Notes under the pieces: model-generated
Database searches by the model: none
The model's input: the letters and a program-made list of their open reading frames with translations, nothing else
Told to the model about the DNA's origin: nothing
Assembly (NCBI GenBank): GCA_022747635.1
Contig: JAKTNV010000009.1
Coordinates: 65,626,177-65,690,176 of the forward strand
DNA: 64,000 nt
Direction of reading: 5' to 3'
DNA from: Hetaerina americana
Lineage: Eukaryota > Arthropoda > Insecta > Odonata > Calopterygidae
Shown here: one piece after another, positions 12,111 through 23,565 of the stretch
Layout of the letters: each line of letters opens with the position of its first letter
Position numbering within the stretch: position 1 is the stretch's first letter
Position numbers and translations under genes: made by a program

Positions 12111-12270
12111 AATTAGTATTTATCAGAAGAACATTGTGGAAATGTGACGGAAAGGTAAAGGAGAAATGCTATACGACTTTTTCTAGTTAGGCTTCATTTA
12201 GCTCGTGCTGTAAAAATATATGTAATCCTCTGGAAGTCGTATTGATTGGCGAATTAGAGCTTGTGAAGCG

Positions 12271-12544
12271 TTGGGGATCTAGGTCTGTTAAACGTTTTTA
12301 TGATAAACCCAGGTTCGTTTCTATATATATTCTTTGGATAGCTAGATTGTAAATCACGCATGTAGCTAAGGTTGAATTACAGGTTCATTTACATTTACAC
12401 ACTGCCCCGCATTTGGGGAACTAGGTTTGTTAAACGTTTTTACGATAAACACAGTTTTGTTTATACATATATTCTTTGGATAGCTATATTGTAAATCACG
12501 CATGTAGCTAAGGTTGAATTACAGGTTCTTTTACATGTACACAC
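12271..12544. repeat. Imperfect tandem duplication, ~132-bp units, period 142
   Basis: 12271-12402 and 12413-12544 share TTGGGGA, GTTAAACGTTTTTA, ATTCTTTGGATAGCTA, GTAAATCACGCATGTAGC and AAGGTTGAATTACAGGTTC with scattered substitutions. Each unit leads into a CR1-like LINE 3' end in reverse orientation (the second is complete at 12549-12577, the first only CTGCCCCGC). Confidence 0.9.
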
Positions 12545-12592
12545 TACGCTGCAAGCCGTCGCAAGGACGTGGGGCAGGGTGAGTTAGGTCAC
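12545..12592 (-). mobile_element. CR1-like LINE 3' terminal stem-loop remnant
   Basis: Read on the minus strand: GTGACCTAACTCACC, then CTGC-CCCAC-GTC-CTTGC-GAC-GGCTT-GCAG. The segment lengths equal those of the 23.7-kb copy. Both stem segments differ from that copy, yet both remain paired. Confidence 0.8.
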
Positions 12593-13760
12593 TAGTCATG
12601 TTGCATCTATTTAAGTGCTGCCATAAACACATCCCGTGATGCACCGAAAGGGCAAGTGGAAAGGGGCGACTGAACACACCATTCATGCCATATGCATTAT
12701 ACTCATCATAATCGTTTTACTGTTAGTAACTACTCCACTGACTACTAACAAGATAAAAATGAAAACCCGTTAAAAACGGTGAGCTCGCATGCATCGCTGA
12801 CACCATTTATCAGGTAGCATTCTTCTCATGCAGAACGCGCAATATTCAACTGCATTAGCTGTGCAAATTTATTGATACAACACCACACCACCCGGCCCAA
12901 GAGCGTGTGGCCCGTCGGGGTTTATTCGTTCGATGTAATTGTTGGGCTGTGCTGGTTGAAAAACCACGCGATTGATATCTTCGAGTTAAACTGTGGAATA
13001 ATTGGATTCGAGATATTGTGAAAATAAAATTACATGGATGAAATGAATAACTGATGGATTCAAGTTGCCGTTTTTCCTGGGAACATTTAGTGAAGTATTT
13101 TATGGAGAAAGTATTTTCAAAATTTTTGCTAGCCTAGTATATTGTAATTATTTCATCGCACATTTGTTTTACTGTACTTGTAACTAGTTGCTCGTCGCAC
13201 ATGCGCCTGATTTTACACTAATTTCACGTTTCAGTACCGTGGTACATGTACCTGAAGTTAAAATTATTTCCTTTACTTGAAATATTGTGCATTTTATTGG
13301 AAACTAACGATTAAGCAATGCTTAACCTCTAATGTGGAATGCCTAGTGTTTAATCATCGCTGACTTGCACCGTAGCGTTGGCTTGCTGGGAACCATGTAG
13401 ATGAAGAAGTAGTTTGGGAAAGTACTAGCGATACTAAAGGAAGATTTGCGTTACGTGAAGAAAAAAAGGAGTGCTTCTTAAAATTCATGCTTAGCATTCG
13501 TTAATTTGTCTTCAAGTTGCCTTCCTTTCTACTTTGTTTTATCAATTATTATTTTTTCATTGATTCATGTTTCCCTGCCGCCTTTTCAATTCAATGTTAA
13601 AAAGAAAATATTTTTTCAGTTGATAATGCTGAAATTTTTATTTAATATAGTGAACCGCTTTTGTCCATTATTGAAAAATGTTATTTTTTTTAAGTAGTGG
13701 CACTCCGAGACATCGATGATGATTTTATCTCCTTTCACGAGTAAAAAAACCGTTTCGGTA
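12593..13760. other. Intergenic DNA, nothing recognised
   Basis: AT-rich DNA. A Phe/Ile-rich 63-codon frame near 13506 is compositional. Confidence 0.55.
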
Positions 13761-13959
13761 ATGTGTGGGCAGGTAAATTTGACGAAGGGTTTTTCTTCGT
13801 TCCATTTCTCGTTCGCCGGGTTAGCGGGTTCATGCCGGTACTGCGCGATGCGACTTTAGATGATCACATATTAAAATTACTCTCGAGGGGAATTCCAAGC
13901 ATGAGCGCGCGTAATTCCATGCACTCTCCGCCTGTCTTTAAACTCCAGCCGTGATCTCT

Positions 13960-14440
13960 CGCTGTTTCCCGACGCCAAGGAGCCAGCCGTTCACTTCATC
14001 TCCGAAATGAGAAAGAAGAGGGCTCCGGTATCTTCTTCATTCACTCCTCGGCCTTCTCTCCTTCGTTCGCCTCATCCTCCCATTCGTTCCTCATTTCTTT
14101 CATAAAAGGCACGCCTCTTCATCACCGGGCCCTTTTTTAAAAACCTCTTCTCGCTCGCCTTATCGGATAAATCTTCGCCCCTGAGTAAACCCCGTTGGTC
14201 GAGCGCCTCGCCCTACCCACCCCCATGCACCTCCACGCCTATAAATTCGGGATGAGGCAATAAAAAAGGGTTCAGTGAATGTATAGTCCGCCCCTCACTC
14301 CCTCGCCTACCCTTTCTCCTGCTCCGTTTATGTCTACAGACGGTCACCTCGCCCTTCAGCTTCCCCCGAGCCAAACTTCCCCAGCCCCTCCTCTTCCACG
14401 CATAATTTTCAAACCGTGAAGGTGTGCGGGGTATTTCCGA
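13960..14440. other. Polypyrimidine GC-rich island
   Basis: C/T-rich plus strand with CpG, for example TTCACTCCTCGGCCTTCTC and CCCTCACTCCCTCGCC. Confidence 0.6.
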
Positions 14441-14775
14441 GTTCTTCATAGTCCAGAGGGATTACGAAGAACTTAGAAATGCGTGCGATCGCTGTTGAGC
14501 GAATTTATCTGTTGAACTATCGCTCCTAGGGATTATTCTATGTTGGTTTTATGCTACCTTTCACATTACAATGCTACATCAGTCAAAGCGATCCTGTGGT
14601 TGGGTATTTCTTTCTGCGAATCTTAATATTCGCCTCTATGTTGGTGTCTTATTGACCCATTATTTCGAAAATATCACTTATCTTCTCGGAATATGCCAAG
14701 AGGTGAAAAAATAATGCGTGGGAAATAATATTCTAATACGGCAATATTTCGGGTAGCGGTCGGTAAATCGGGATG
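14441..14775. other. Intergenic DNA, nothing recognised
   Basis: No element recognised before the LINE relic. Confidence 0.5.
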
Positions 14776-15600
14776 GGCATTGTTTGACATTGGTGGTAAG
14801 GCACTACGATCATATTGTATTGGGGACAGCAGGCCCACTATTACCGCTAACTTGTCAACTTATACGGAGGGAAATGGCAAAGGAGTACAAGATAGAGCTG
14901 GGACCCATAAATATCAATTAGAAATTGCGGATGATCAAGCTGTAGTGAACCAATCGGCAAAAGGATTACAACAGGAACTGAGAACATTACTAAATTAGTG
15001 TGATAGGTTTGGGATTTTAGAGATTCAAATAAAAGAAAAGTTATTCTTGAGAAATCGGGAAGTCAAAGTGATTATTAAAATTGGAGGTCATACATCAAAT
15101 GGGGTGGAGCGGTTTTTAGAGCCTATTAAGGAAATATTTTGGAGGAAGATGATCAAAATAGCAGATGCATAAGAAGAAGAATTGATTTAGGTAAAGTTGT
15201 TTTCGAAAGAGCGGGAAAATGATACTGAGGACCTGGAGCAAGGATATAAAGAAAAGATAATCAGAGACTGATACGGCGAGTACATTAATATGACGCGGAA
15301 ACTTGGTCAGTGAGGCAAGAGGAGAAGTGTAGTTTGGAGGATTTCGAGATGTGTGCGTGTTGAAGATTGAAAAACTTAAAATGGATGGTAGATACTTGTA
15401 AAAGAACCGACGTATTAGACACGGTCGGGATTGAGATGGGATTGCTGGGAGAAAGGCAAAGGAGACATGGAAAGTTGATGCAGTGTGGGGGGGGGGGAGC
15501 GTTATACAAGCGAGGTGGAAGGGGATCGAGAATAGGCATATTGGATGGAGTGATAGGTGGCAGGGTATATGGGGACTTGATGGGTTTAATGTAGAGTGGG
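14776..15600 (+). mobile_element. Decayed LINE (RTE/L1-like endonuclease-RT lineage)
   Basis: A plus-strand reverse transcriptase relic. The key match is IADDQAVVNQSAKGLQQ at about 14924, the (F/Y)ADD motif C followed by the characteristic QAVV...S.KGLQ context. Just before it, TYTEGNGKGVQDRAG corresponds to the LFNIYTE-type block that precedes motif C. About 440 bp later RGNLVSEARGEV and KIEKLKWMVDTCKRT fit the thumb/C-terminal part, where the family has an I.R..W.D.+.N.EVL stretch; DVLDTVGIEMGLLGERQRR continues it. Stops interrupt every frame. It is a different lineage from the CR1-like copies because the motif context differs. The LINE relics at 27.2 and 44.5 kb look related and cover other parts of the same kind of protein. 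Confidence 0.7.
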
Positions 15601-16090
15601 GTGTCACGTTTTGCCGTATAAGGTGAGGCTTAGACCTATATTACTGATTAGTCTGTGCGTATTAGTTGAACCTTCTATTTTTCATATATCTTCCTTCTAT
15701 TGATGGTTTGCCTAAATTATTTAACTATAACTGAATTATTTAACTCGAATTTTGAGAATTCGAGAAATGATTTCTCTGGATTGGCCATTTTATTTCATTT
15801 TGATGTGTCAAACAAAGCAGTATGCATTTGAAAATACTCTTTAAATTATTACTTATGTGTTCTCTTTTTCTTTTCAGGTGAGTCTTGAACCATCTGAACT
15901 CTCGAGTATTTTAGTGTTCCGGTAGAAGTAAGTGATTAAAAATTCAAATATTTATAATGGTAATGCAATCTGGTGCTTGTTGATAGGATATAAAACTCTA
16001 TATTAATATTCATGTGTTTAATGAGAAATCTAGTTACATTAATTGATTTTAACAGTTGATTATGTTTGCGTTGTAGTACGATAAATAGAA
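15601..16090. other. Intergenic DNA, nothing recognised
   Basis: AT-rich; no element recognised. Confidence 0.5.
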
Positions 16091-16098
16091 AGTGGATA

Positions 16099-16404
16099 TC
16101 ATTTATCCTTTTTCGAGTGGAAATCCTCTATTTTCATCGGAGGCTTTTTTGCCTTGATTGGAGTGAAGCTTTTAATTTCTCCAAACGTGATCCCGTCAAG
16201 TAGTGGCTGAACACCCTTGCTATGGTTTTCTATACCATTATTGGTTATAACGGGTTGAAGTCGCTTCATAGTACATTTAACGTCGACGTCTTTCCGTGAA
16301 CCGAAATGCTCTCTCGTTATTGGAAAATGGAAATGGATTAAGGAAATGCTAATTTTTGTTGAGAAAATATTTGTCTGTAGCATTTGCTCTCTTAAAAGAG
16401 ACAA
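16099..16404 (-). other. Unassigned 101-codon open frame
   Basis: The C-terminal part (LLDGITFGEIKSFTPIKAKK, then a Lys-rich end MKIEDFHSKKDK) looks less like chance than most frames here, but no domain is recognised. It stands alone without visible partner exons and could be a transposon relic. No function is assigned. Confidence 0.2.
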
Positions 16405-17450
16405 GAACGAGTCAAAAGGAAGTAAAAGAACCGCTTGTTTTACCTGGAAATGCCTTCGGCTTCTTTATGCAAAGAAAACGGCTAACTTAAGTTTATGGAA
16501 TGACATCCTTGACAACATACTACTGGAGAACTCATTTTAATGAACAGCGTAGTAATCTCAACCATGGTGTATACTTACACAGCCATAACGTAGGTTCTTA
16601 TTGCCAGCGAGTTAATATAAAATGACGTATATTTTTTTATTATTTTGTTTTATTTTTTGTATTAGAATTAACAATGGAAGAAGCATTGAATGACCTGTGA
16701 GCAAGTATTTCGATGACACTCTCACCTGGCAGTCATGATACCTTAGGCCACTAGGCATGTAATACTGAGGAACGCAGATTTGAAAGAAATAAATCGTTAC
16801 CAGCTTTCTAATGTTCACCTAATAGCCGAAGTAACCCATTTTGATCAATCGAGATTGTGTACTTGTTTGCCATTCGATGTTTTGGTTCTCCCATTGTTTA
16901 TGTGTAAGTGTTGAAATTTTGCTGTTATATCGATCACTCACTGAATGTCTCACCCTAAACTACGAAATCAACCTGGACGAGTTTGGAAATAAAGCTCGTG
17001 GGAATGGTTTTTCTCTCCGACGAAGTTGTCTCGAATTCAGTCGACTTCCGTACCCATCATAAAAATGAAAAAAGTGCAATCTCAATCTCTGTACCCAAGC
17101 TAAATTTTTAAGAACTTTTCGGTTTGATGCTACTAAAATACTAATTAAAATAGTTCGATACTCCTTTTTCGTAATAATGGCTCTACCTGGCGCCATATAC
17201 GGAATCTTTCGGACTTTTCCTAGATAATTTTTAATGTGTCCTTCACTATTACATTTGTAAATCGAAGTAACGTGCATTTTTCTCGCCGATTTACAATTTT
17301 GAAATTTTCCAAGTCATCGCGGTTGCAGGACCAGCCTAGATCTGATGACACCAAATGTCTGTTGTAACATTGGAATAAAAGGAAAGTTTGGACCGTGCTA
17401 CGGCTTATTTCTTGAACAATTTTTTTGTAAATGATCTACAAAATCTCGGG
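16405..17450. other. Intergenic DNA, nothing recognised
   Basis: AT-rich; several small frames without features. Confidence 0.55.
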
Positions 17451-17459
17451 AAAATTATA

Positions 17460-18560
17460 ACTCTCTCCTGGCATTTCCTTTGAAACTTATAGTACATCCT
17501 CTCTTCTTCTTCTTTCCGTCCTTCCGCTCCCATTTCCCCCGATGGTACCATTGCCTTACTTCTCTGACATACGAGTACACCTTTGGGGTGAGGGTCAATT
17601 TGCTGGCGTAAGCTTTACGAGGGGACCCAACAATTCTCGGGTACATAGATAACTTCGAAGGGAAAATATTGGACGCATCCTTGGTAGAGTACTCCCGTGG
17701 CCCGTTGTGTATGGCGGCCAGTGGTCGGCGGGCTCCAGCCCTAGTTCTCGGCCTCCCGAGAGAAACATGCCCCCGCACCACAAGTTTCAAAAGTCGCGCA
17801 CTCGACGCTCAGCCGGCGTATCGTCCGCCAACCTCCCCGCCGTCCGTCTCGCTGCGGAGTTAATTTCCCGCGATAACACCATCTCAAGCGATCGAGCTTC
17901 CGAAAAACTCTGCGATACCCCTTTCCGTCCGCACTTTTAAACGTCCACCCTACTCACAAGAAAAAAAAACCTCGCCCCGGAAACCCTCCAATTTCAGAGC
18001 CGCGGTCTCGGCCGTACTCTCCGGCCACCGACAGGCCCTCCTCTCCGAACTACCCCCCCAACCGCCCGTGCACCGTGTCGTTCGCGGCCGACTCGCCACT
18101 CCACCCCGCGCAACGAAGCGGCTTCGTACGGCTTCAAGCACCGCTTGATGAAGATGGAGGAGTGCTCGAGCGGTTTATTAGGGGGAGGGGGTTACGCCAC
18201 CACCCTTCCCCGCTTAGCCTCCTCCCGCTCGAGTCCTCGAGATCCCGGTGAACAGGGACCCGCCGACGACCGCAGGGCCGCGCCGCCGGGCTGCATCGCC
18301 ACCGCCGCCTTCCTTTCCTTCCCCGAGTCTCTCGTGTTTTGCTCCTTTTCCTCGTGCATTTTCGGCCCTCGAAAGTGGCGGTGACTTTCCTCGACTCCCC
18401 ACCCCACGCCTCCCTTTTCATCTCCACTTTTGCATCGTCCTCCCCTTTGCCCGCGAGTCCATGCACGCCAGGCTCCACGGCGAGACCGGGAACGGCTCCG
18501 GGGGGATTCCCCAGGGTGCTCGTGCCCTCTTCCCCCCTGCTCGAGTGCCTGGTGACATTA
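17460..18560. other. Largest CpG-rich island
   Basis: More than 1 kb of GC-rich DNA with dense CpG, such as GTCGCGCACTCGACGCTCAG and CCGACGACCGCAGGGCCGCG. It turns into a C/T-rich block (18290-18540). It resembles a CpG island in composition. No coding exon with splice signals could be recognised, and all long frames on both strands are compositional. Confidence 0.6.
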
Positions 18561-19260
18561 ATTTTGGGATTGTTCACGTGTACTTTTGTACCACTGTGGT
18601 TTCCATAGCAGTAAAACGGAATACCATGATGCACTTCCGATGCTCACGAAATATTATGTATTTTCATTTGTCAATTGTTGGACATGTTTTTTTAGTGGGT
18701 TTGGTTTTACTCCAGTAACCTCTCCCGACACCCACAGCTGCACTCTATCCGTGTGGTTTTTTGAGTTCCAGTTCTTCGTGGAAAATCACGTGCAGTACAG
18801 GGAAAGTAACTGGCCCCCCAACCCTGATGTATGAATTTCGCACACCGTTGTGCCCTACCCTCAGCTACGTTGCTCTTTCCAAGAGGCCTTTCTTGAACTC
18901 CGGTGCAATGCTGCTAACAGAAGAATTGTGTAATAAAAATAACTAATGTCTAATGCCGATATTCAATAAAAATAATATGTAGCCTAATGCCTCCATAAAT
19001 GGCATTAGTGTTGACTCCACCAATATATATCTCTTATAAAAAAAGGAAATGAGCAGATCAATTTATGAAGGTCTTTTGCTCCTTCCACCAAATAATTATT
19101 ACCGGATAAGTAAAGATTTTTGCGAGTTATTTATCATCTGTCATAGCTTGTCGTTCATGTTAATAGTTATTTGTGTGAATAAAGAGCTATTGTTACGATG
19201 AATCATACATGAGAAGTAAAACGAGTAGAAAACTATTTTTAGAAACTGAAAGCGGGAGGG
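18561..19260. other. Intergenic DNA, nothing recognised
   Basis: AT-rich; AATAAAAATAA motifs occur but no gene that they could polyadenylate is seen. Confidence 0.5.
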
Positions 19261-19299
19261 ATAAGGATCCTACTATAACAATATTTTGAGAAGCTCGTA

Positions 19300-19440
19300 G
19301 AAGGCGGAATCAAGCAGATCACCACTGTAGCAATATTTCCTTGACCGGGACTTGAACACCGACTCTTTCGACTTGCCGAGCAAATGCTCTAACCACTTGA
19401 GATATCGAGCAAACGTAATTTACACTGAAACCTGCGGGGC
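19300..19440 (-). mobile_element. tRNA-derived SINE, copy 1
   Basis: On the minus strand, GATATCTCAAGTGGTTAGAG resembles a tRNA D-arm/A box and GTGTTCAAGTCCCGG a T-arm/B box, about 25 nt apart, the spacing of a tRNA body (19344-19412). The copy at 27624-27760 shares the whole segment, including AACGTAATTTACACTG upstream of the tRNA part and CAGCAGATC-like sequence downstream. Repetition together with the tRNA head indicates a SINE rather than a functional tRNA gene. Confidence 0.75.
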
Positions 19441-19459
19441 TTTATGCAACCAAGTGTCC

Positions 19460-20345
19460 CGATTCTTTGGCCAAGAGATGGCGTTAGGGAGCTTTTCACC
19501 CAATTTGGGTGAAACAGCTCCCTTACTGATCTGTGTCCGATATGAGGCGAATGGGGATTAGTGTCTCGTGGACCGGAAGTAGAAGTAAGCTACCTAAGAG
19601 CATACTTAGGTGTGACATCTTCCGGGTTGCGTGGCTCAGTTTTGTTATTTGTATTTCCCCGATCAGTGGTTTGTGGCTAATCGGCGCGATTCTCGGTTAG
19701 TAGCAGTGAGGAACTCTTACAGGGCAATAATTATAATGAAACGTCTTTATTGAGGCGAGATTGATAGTAGATGATCCCTTCTTCCACTTAAATACTGAAC
19801 GTTGAATACCTAGGGTAGGAAGGGAAATGAACCACCGTTGCAGTTTCCACCTGAATTGGGGTTGGAAATCATTTCATTCGTGTAGAAACGGCTACATCTG
19901 TTGATTTACATATGCCATGATGGATTTCCGTAAAGTTTTGCAAGAAGCAGTGTCGAATGTTGAGCAGGCATTTTTAAATGCTGAAGTTGATCATAATTTT
20001 TTTCAAAAAGTAAGATCTGGTGCTTTTCCGGCGTATAGCGCTTAGAAAATCCTATTAAGAGGGCCTCCAAAAGAAATTTCTCTGAAGCGGAAGACCCGAG
20101 AGGAATTTCTGTCAAAAAATATTCAAATATCGCAGAATTATTATGGTATTGGTTCGTAGAATCTATTCTTGTTCATTCTTCTTGAGTGGTACCTTACAAA
20201 GTAGCCTGCTAATCGCGAACGGGAGTATCACGATTCATGGCTTTGTCAGTTGCCAACGGTGAAATGCCTCATTTTTTTGTTAGCTAGTTAAGAGAAGAAA
20301 AAATCCACTTTACGTGAGGTAAAGTCTATGTTATTCGATGCGGAA
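19460..20345. other. Intergenic DNA, nothing recognised
   Basis: No gene recognised. A 69-codon minus-strand frame at 19906-20115 has no features. Confidence 0.5.
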
Positions 20346-20348
20346 TGT

Positions 20349-20604
20349 AAATAATACATCATAGTAGTAGTAGTAGTTTTGAGGGGAGGCAACCGACAGC
20401 TAAGGTCATTTGCGCCATAGGGGAAGGACAGGAAAGGATGAAGGGTGGAGAGAAACCCGGCGTCGGCATTAGCCTACTCTTTACGAAAGGCGCCAAGGGG
20501 TCCGCGGCTTAACGTCCCATCCGACGGACGGCGTACTCGCTCAAAGTGCCCTCCACAAAGCACCTCAAGTAGGGATCGAGATACCTCTGAAATAATACAT
20601 CATA
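20349..20604 (-). mobile_element. 5'-truncated SINE with perfect 15-bp target duplication
   Basis: The insert 20364-20589 is flanked by exact copies of AAATAATACATCATA (20349-20363 and 20590-20604), the hallmark of LINE-driven target-primed insertion. Read on the minus strand it begins CAGAGGTATCTCGATCCCTA, includes CCTTTCGTAAAGAGTAGGCT and TCTCTCCACCCTTC, and ends in a simple tail (ACT)n. It aligns along its length with the fuller copy at 60910-61195 but lacks that copy's tRNA-like head, so it is 5' truncated. Confidence 0.95.
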
Positions 20605-20628
20605 TCCTCTCCACTTAAATACTGAAGT

Positions 20629-20784
20629 GTATATATATATATATATTATATATATATATAATATATATAATATATATAATATATATTATATATATAATAT
20701 ATATTATATATATAATATATATTATATATAATATATATATTATATATAATATATATATTATATATACATATATATATATATATA
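20629..20784. repeat. 155-bp A/T-only tract with TATATAATATAT higher-order pattern
   Basis: Apart from a single C, only A and T occur. TA runs are broken at intervals by AA or TT to give recurring TATATATAATATA units. The pattern is largely self-complementary, so cruciform extrusion is plausible. Confidence 0.95.
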
Positions 20785-21264
20785 ACGGGTGAACTTTCTA
20801 TTTTTTCTTTTCTATCATCTTATGAGTTAAATGGAAGAAGGGACCATTTGGTCTCAATTTCGCCCAAATAAAGACCACTATCTATCTATCTTCACGTGTA
20901 AATATGCATTGTATATTAAAATAAATAATTTTAATTTAATTTTTTTTAATTTTTTGGACCCATTTGACCAATGGTTTCCTGGGTCCACTTTTATTTTACT
21001 TCACAGTTAGTTGGGGATTCCTTTGAATCTTAGTTCCCCTTTTTACAAACAATAATGAGACATAAGGAAACAACATACATAACAAAAGAGACAAAAATAA
21101 TCAGACATAAGGAAAGTTTTTCTAAAATTTTAACATCTACAGGTGCTTATATATGTTGGGAGTTAAACTAATGATAAACAATTCAAGAAAAAAAAAATCA
21201 CTCAATAGACATATAGAATACATTGCTACATTTTACATAAAATTTTACACAAAATATTTCCCAG
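20785..21264 (-). other. Probable 3' UTR and flank of the R1-like LINE
   Basis: AT-rich region downstream of ORF2 of the minus-strand LINE. It holds no frame of note. A (TATC)n tract lies near 20879, and GGACCCATTTG/CTGGGTCC sequences lie at 20956-20986. The exact 3' end of the element could not be set. Confidence 0.4.
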
Positions 21265-23565
21265 TTAGTTCGCTTGTTGTGGTTCACTATTTGCTGGTTT
21301 TCTTATTGCAAATTTTCCGAGCAGGTTATTGTTGTTCTGTAGGCAGAATGTGATCATTTCCCTAAAGCTCGTTAGCTTCTCTTCCATATTGTTCCATAAG
21401 AGTTGCCGCTCTGTCTCATAGTAAACACAATCCTCCACTCTGTGTTCTGCTGTGTCTTCTTTTCCACAGTTACTCAGAGGGGTAAAACATTTCCATATGA
21501 AGTTTAAGTAGGAGTTAAAGTTTCCATGTCCGGTTAACACTTGTGTGCTTGCTGATGTGTGTTTAATATTTAATTTAATCCGGTCATCTATGTTCGGAAA
21601 TATACGGTGTGTTTTCCTTCCCTTTTCTGTTCTGTTCCATTCGTCGTTCCATTCTCTATGTGTTTCCTATCTCAGTAGTCTTTTTAATTTTGATATTTGT
21701 ACTGCATTTTCTGCATCTAACGAGAGGTTGAAATACTCTATATTTAATTTTTTCCTCGATTTGTTTATAGCAATTCTTTCCCAAATTCGGTATTTTAGAG
21801 GTGGAGTTGCAGCCACTATACAGAGCTCACGGTGGAATAGCTGTTGCACATCGCTATCAAGCAGGCACGCTGTGTCTCCTTTAGCTTTCTCTCGAATCTT
21901 GCGAGATTGACTCTATGGGACCAAATTTCGCACCCATAAGTGACAATGGGTATTACTACTCCCTCATAAATGTTTTCCATCGGTTTGAGGCCATATGTAC
22001 AACGGCAAAGCCTTCTTATGGCACCAAAGATAGTCTTAACCTTCGAGCAAGTGTAGTTCACGTGAGGTTGGAAGGTAAGTTTATCGTCTATGTGTATGCC
22101 GAGGTATTTAAAGGTCTTCGTTCTCTTTAGCTGTTTCCCATTGATTTTACATGCCGGGTTTCTTAATATTTTTGCTCCTAGGGTCATGTATTGGCTTTTT
22201 TCTATGGATAACTTCAGTTTGTTACTTTTTGCCCAGGTTTCTAGGATAAGTAGAGTTTTCTCCGCCAACATTTCCAGCTCTTTTCTGCTGTTTCCAGGGA
22301 TAGTTACTGCGATGTCATCCGCGTATGCGATAATATCGCACCTATCCGGGAGTTCTTCTCTTAAAAGCGAATTGGTTAAGAGGTTCCACAAGGTTGGGCC
22401 AAGAACCGAACCCTGTGGGCACCCCTTCGTGGCTACTTTAGAGAACTTGAGGTGTTTGCTGGAGTATTCTATCACGCGGTTGGTAAAATAGTTTTTGACT
22501 AATTTTATTAGGTTGTTGGAGACCCTTAAATATTTTAGTTCTTTAATTACGGATGGCCACCAGACGGAATCAAAAGCGCCTTTTATGTCTATAAAAACCA
22601 CCATGGTGTATTTGCAATAGTTGTTAGTTAGTCTCAGCAGTTTAGTTATGGCATCAATCGTGCTTCTCCCTGGAGTAAACCCGTATTGCTTGGGGTGGTA
22701 GATCTGGCATTCCCCAGCCTCTTCTATAATTCTCTTTTTAATAAGTCTCTCCATTACCTTTCCCAGCTCTGGGAGGAGAGTGATTGGTCGGAATGCTTCA
22801 GCGTTCGCTGGGCCTTTACGCTTATCCTTTAGAATAGCGTGTAGCTTCCCAAGTTTCCAGGTGTTCGGAAAGTATGAGAGGACTATACAATCATTAATGA
22901 TATTGGTTAGCTCTCCTGAGATAGGCTGACACAGTTTTCTTATTACAGTACCCGGAATCTGGTCGTGGCCGGGGGCTTTGCCATCTCTTATCAGGTAGAT
23001 GGCTTCACTGACTTCCTTGTCTGAGAAGAGCCTTGCGGCGCTTTTCTCAAGCGGTTCATTGTACATTCTCCTGGTAACAATTATATGATTGATCTTCGTC
23101 AGGTAGAAGTGTGTCCAACATTTCGTCCATCCATTCTTCTATCAGCATTACCTCACCCTTGTCATTTCGTCTAGTCCCTGGTATTGTTGGGAGTTTCAGT
23201 TTATCTGAGAACAGCTTGTAGATAAAGCCCCAGGAGTTGTCTCCAAAGTTTTGTCTAGCAAACTTTCTCCAAGCATTTTCTTTGGATTTTTTAATACGTT
23301 CCTTATATATCCTTAGCTTTGCTAGGTATCTCAGACGATGGATTCCTCTGTCCTCGTTTCGACTCTTTTGGAAGACGGTTCTCAGTCTGTGGACTTGCTT
23401 TTTGAGGTTGTTTAGGTCGTCATTCCACCAAGGATGAGTTTTTCCTCTGTAATATCTTACTGGAATACTTGTTTTCATGGAGCTTTTAATAGCTTTGGTT
23501 AGTCTTGCTATGTTAAGATCTATTTGCTCCGTTGTTGGTGTCCATGGAGTATCATCATGGGGTGC

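Larger units (their letters stand above)
11167..12140 (+). mobile_element. Broken mariner-family DNA transposon
   Basis: The left edge looks like a mariner terminal repeat (TACAGGGTCAGTTCCGAAAG at 11167). About 200 bp later a transposase-like frame starts. The copy stops inside the catalytic domain near 12100-12140, and no right terminal repeat was found, so it is 3'-truncated. The upstream GC-rich leader is in the expected place between terminal repeat and start codon. Frameshifts, stops and a 25-bp internal duplication show it is inactive. Confidence 0.85.
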
